From Elusimicrobiota bacterium (lineage in GTDB: Bacteria; Elusimicrobiota; Elusimicrobia; FEN-1173), in contig PMLF01000224.1 of assembly GCA_003158755.1 (NCBI GenBank), forward strand, positions 1 to 6,088: a DNA stretch of 6,088 nt, given 5' to 3'. The notes below the pieces were generated by a model. The model did not search any database. It saw nothing but the letters and a program-made list of their open reading frames with translations, and had not been told where the DNA came from. Below are positions 4,993 through 6,088 of this stretch, one piece after another. The stretch's first letter is position 1. Every line of letters starts with the position of its first letter. Made by a program: the position numbers and the translations under genes.

Positions 4993-6088
4993 ATGATTAA
5001 AAAATTTTTTACTTTCGCGGTTTCCGTCTCCTTATCGGTTCCCTCGTTCGCGGCCGGATATCCCAGGTCGAAAACACCTGCCGCGAAAGCGGCTCCCGTT
5101 TCTTCTTCTTCTCCCTCCCCGGCGTCCTCGGCGAACGTCATCGAATCGGTCACCGTCCAGTCTTCCGGCAAGTTCGCCAAGGTGGTGATCCAATCCACTC
5201 GGCCGCTCAAAGCCCGGGACATCGCCCAGGCCGACGGCTTGGCGGTTTCCTTGTACATGACGGAGCCGACCCTCTGCAAACGGCCCGTGATCGAAAAGGT
5301 CGACGGGGAAATCGTCCAGGAGGTCCGTTACGGGTACCAGGGCGCCAAGGTCCCTTCGGGTTCGCCCCTGCCTTTGGATTACGTCACCATCCGGCTCAAA
5401 GAGCCGGTCTCCTACCAGGTTTCCCAGCGGGAGTGGGTCTTCCAGATGGAGTTGAAGGCCCGCGGAAGCTCCGTGACGACCCCGTCGTCCATCTCCGCCG
5501 CCAAGTCGGGCGGCGTTGCGCCGGTCACTCTCCAGCGGGGAGGGAGGGTCGCGGCCCTTCCCTCCAATCCCACGCTCGACGATTTCCTTAAGACCGGTTT
5601 GTTCAACCACGTGCCCCTGCGCCTGGCGCAGGAGGAATTCGGCCTCGCCCGGATCCGCCGGTTCGACGCCGGACGAGGGATGTTCCCGACCGCGTCGGGC
5701 CGGTATGAGAACTCGAGCGGAGTCATGCTCAAGGATATCCAAAAGCCGGGAGACGACATCCACTTCATCCGGAAGGAATACGGCGTTCAGTTGGGGCAGC
5801 CGATCTTCCACAGCGGGCGCCTTTACTACGGGATGCGCCAGGCGTCCATGCAGGAGAAATCCGCCGCCCAGAACATCAAGAAGGTTAAGGCGGACATTTC
5901 TTTCGAGATCATCAAGGCCTACAACAACCTGATCAAGGCCCAGCATTCGCTGCGGACCCGCAAGGAATTGATGGAACGCATGGACAAGGTCATCGAACTT
6001 ACGCGCAAGAAGCGTCAACTGGAGCTGATCACCGAGTCCGAGGCCCTGGGCACCGAGTCCCAGTACAGTCAGGCCTATTACCGGCTCC
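4993..6088 (+). CDS. AMIN-domain / TolC-family outer-membrane protein (3' end missing)
   Basis: The frame is open from ATG 4993 to the window end: 365 residues, C-terminus not seen. Residues 1-21 are a signal peptide (MIKKFFTFAVSVSLSVPSFAA). A Ser/Pro/Ala linker (about 28-47) follows. Residues 48-156 look like an AMIN domain: VIESVTVQSSGKFAKVVI at its start, then GEIVQEVRYGYQ, then YVTIRLKEPVSYQVS...WVFQMEL. AMIN domains target peptidoglycan or periplasmic septal sites in AmiC and PilQ. From about 192 the protein resembles TolC-type efflux or type I secretion channels: PLRLAQEEFGLARIRRFDAG (208-227), YGVQLGQPIFHSGRLYYG (263-280), then long amphipathic helices with DISFEIIKAYNNLIKAQHSL. TolC proteins form the outer-membrane and periplasmic tunnel for tripartite pumps. 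The fusion suggests a channel anchored to the cell wall. Partner pump genes would be expected downstream but are out of view. Confidence 0.85.
   Translation, partial: MIKKFFTFAVSVSLSVPSFAAGYPRSKTPAAKAAPVSSSSPSPASSANVIESVTVQSSGKFAKVVIQSTRPLKARDIAQADGLAVSLYMTEPTLCKRPVIEKVDGEIVQEVRYGYQGAKVPSGSPLPLDYVTIRLKEPVSYQVSQREWVFQMELKARGSSVTTPSSISAAKSGGVAPVTLQRGGRVAALPSNPTLDDFLKTGLFNHVPLRLAQEEFGLARIRRFDAGRGMFPTASGRYENSSGVMLKDIQKPGDDIHFIRKEYGVQLGQPIFHSGRLYYGMRQASMQEKSAAQNIKKVKADISFEIIKAYNNLIKAQHSLRTRKELMERMDKVIELTRKKRQLELITESEALGTESQYSQAYYRL

Noticed and set aside
5032..6018. Open frame of 328 codons on the - strand
   Set aside because: It lies opposite the AMIN-TolC gene, which has a ribosome site, signal peptide and recognisable domains. 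The antisense product is Arg/Gly/Asp-rich with no fold signature.

Overview
The window is about 60% GC and coding-dense, with all five supported genes on the + strand. Gene content points to a Gram-negative (diderm) bacterium. A PorV/PorQ-family barrel sits next to a protein with a FlgD-like, type-IX-sorting-like C-terminal domain. Further on are two signal-peptide proteins rich in TPR-type repeats and an AMIN-domain/TolC-family outer-membrane protein. That combination suggests Elusimicrobiota, the Fibrobacterota/FCB group or a related candidate phylum. This is inference; no marker gene is present.

Layout. (1) Bases 1-776 hold the 3' end of a large secreted protein ending in a FlgD-Ig/CTD-like module. 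(2) One base later, 778-2769 encodes a PorV-like barrel fused to about 330 residues of TPR-type repeats. (3) A 406-bp gap (2770-3175) is full of structure: a perfect 18-bp inverted repeat that looks like a terminator with a REP-type palindrome in its top, a second degenerate REP unit in opposite orientation, and a ~219-bp element with imperfect terminal inverted repeats and nested internal hairpins (MITE-like). (4) 3176-3562 encodes a single-domain response regulator. One base after its stop, 3564-4820 encodes an exported TPR-type protein. (5) A 172-bp gap (4821-4992) carries another cluster of GC-rich hairpins. (6) 4993-6088 is the 5' part of an AMIN-TolC fusion, cut by the window end.

How it may fit together. 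Genes 1-2 look like a translationally coupled cargo-plus-outer-membrane-shuttle pair, as in type IX secretion. The response regulator and TPR protein form a second coupled pair, and the TPR protein shares its unusual repeat spacing with the PorV fusion. The AMIN-TolC gene has its own good ribosome binding site. A link among all five in one envelope or export process is plausible from co-localisation but not demonstrated. No RNA gene, CRISPR array, transposase or phage gene was seen.
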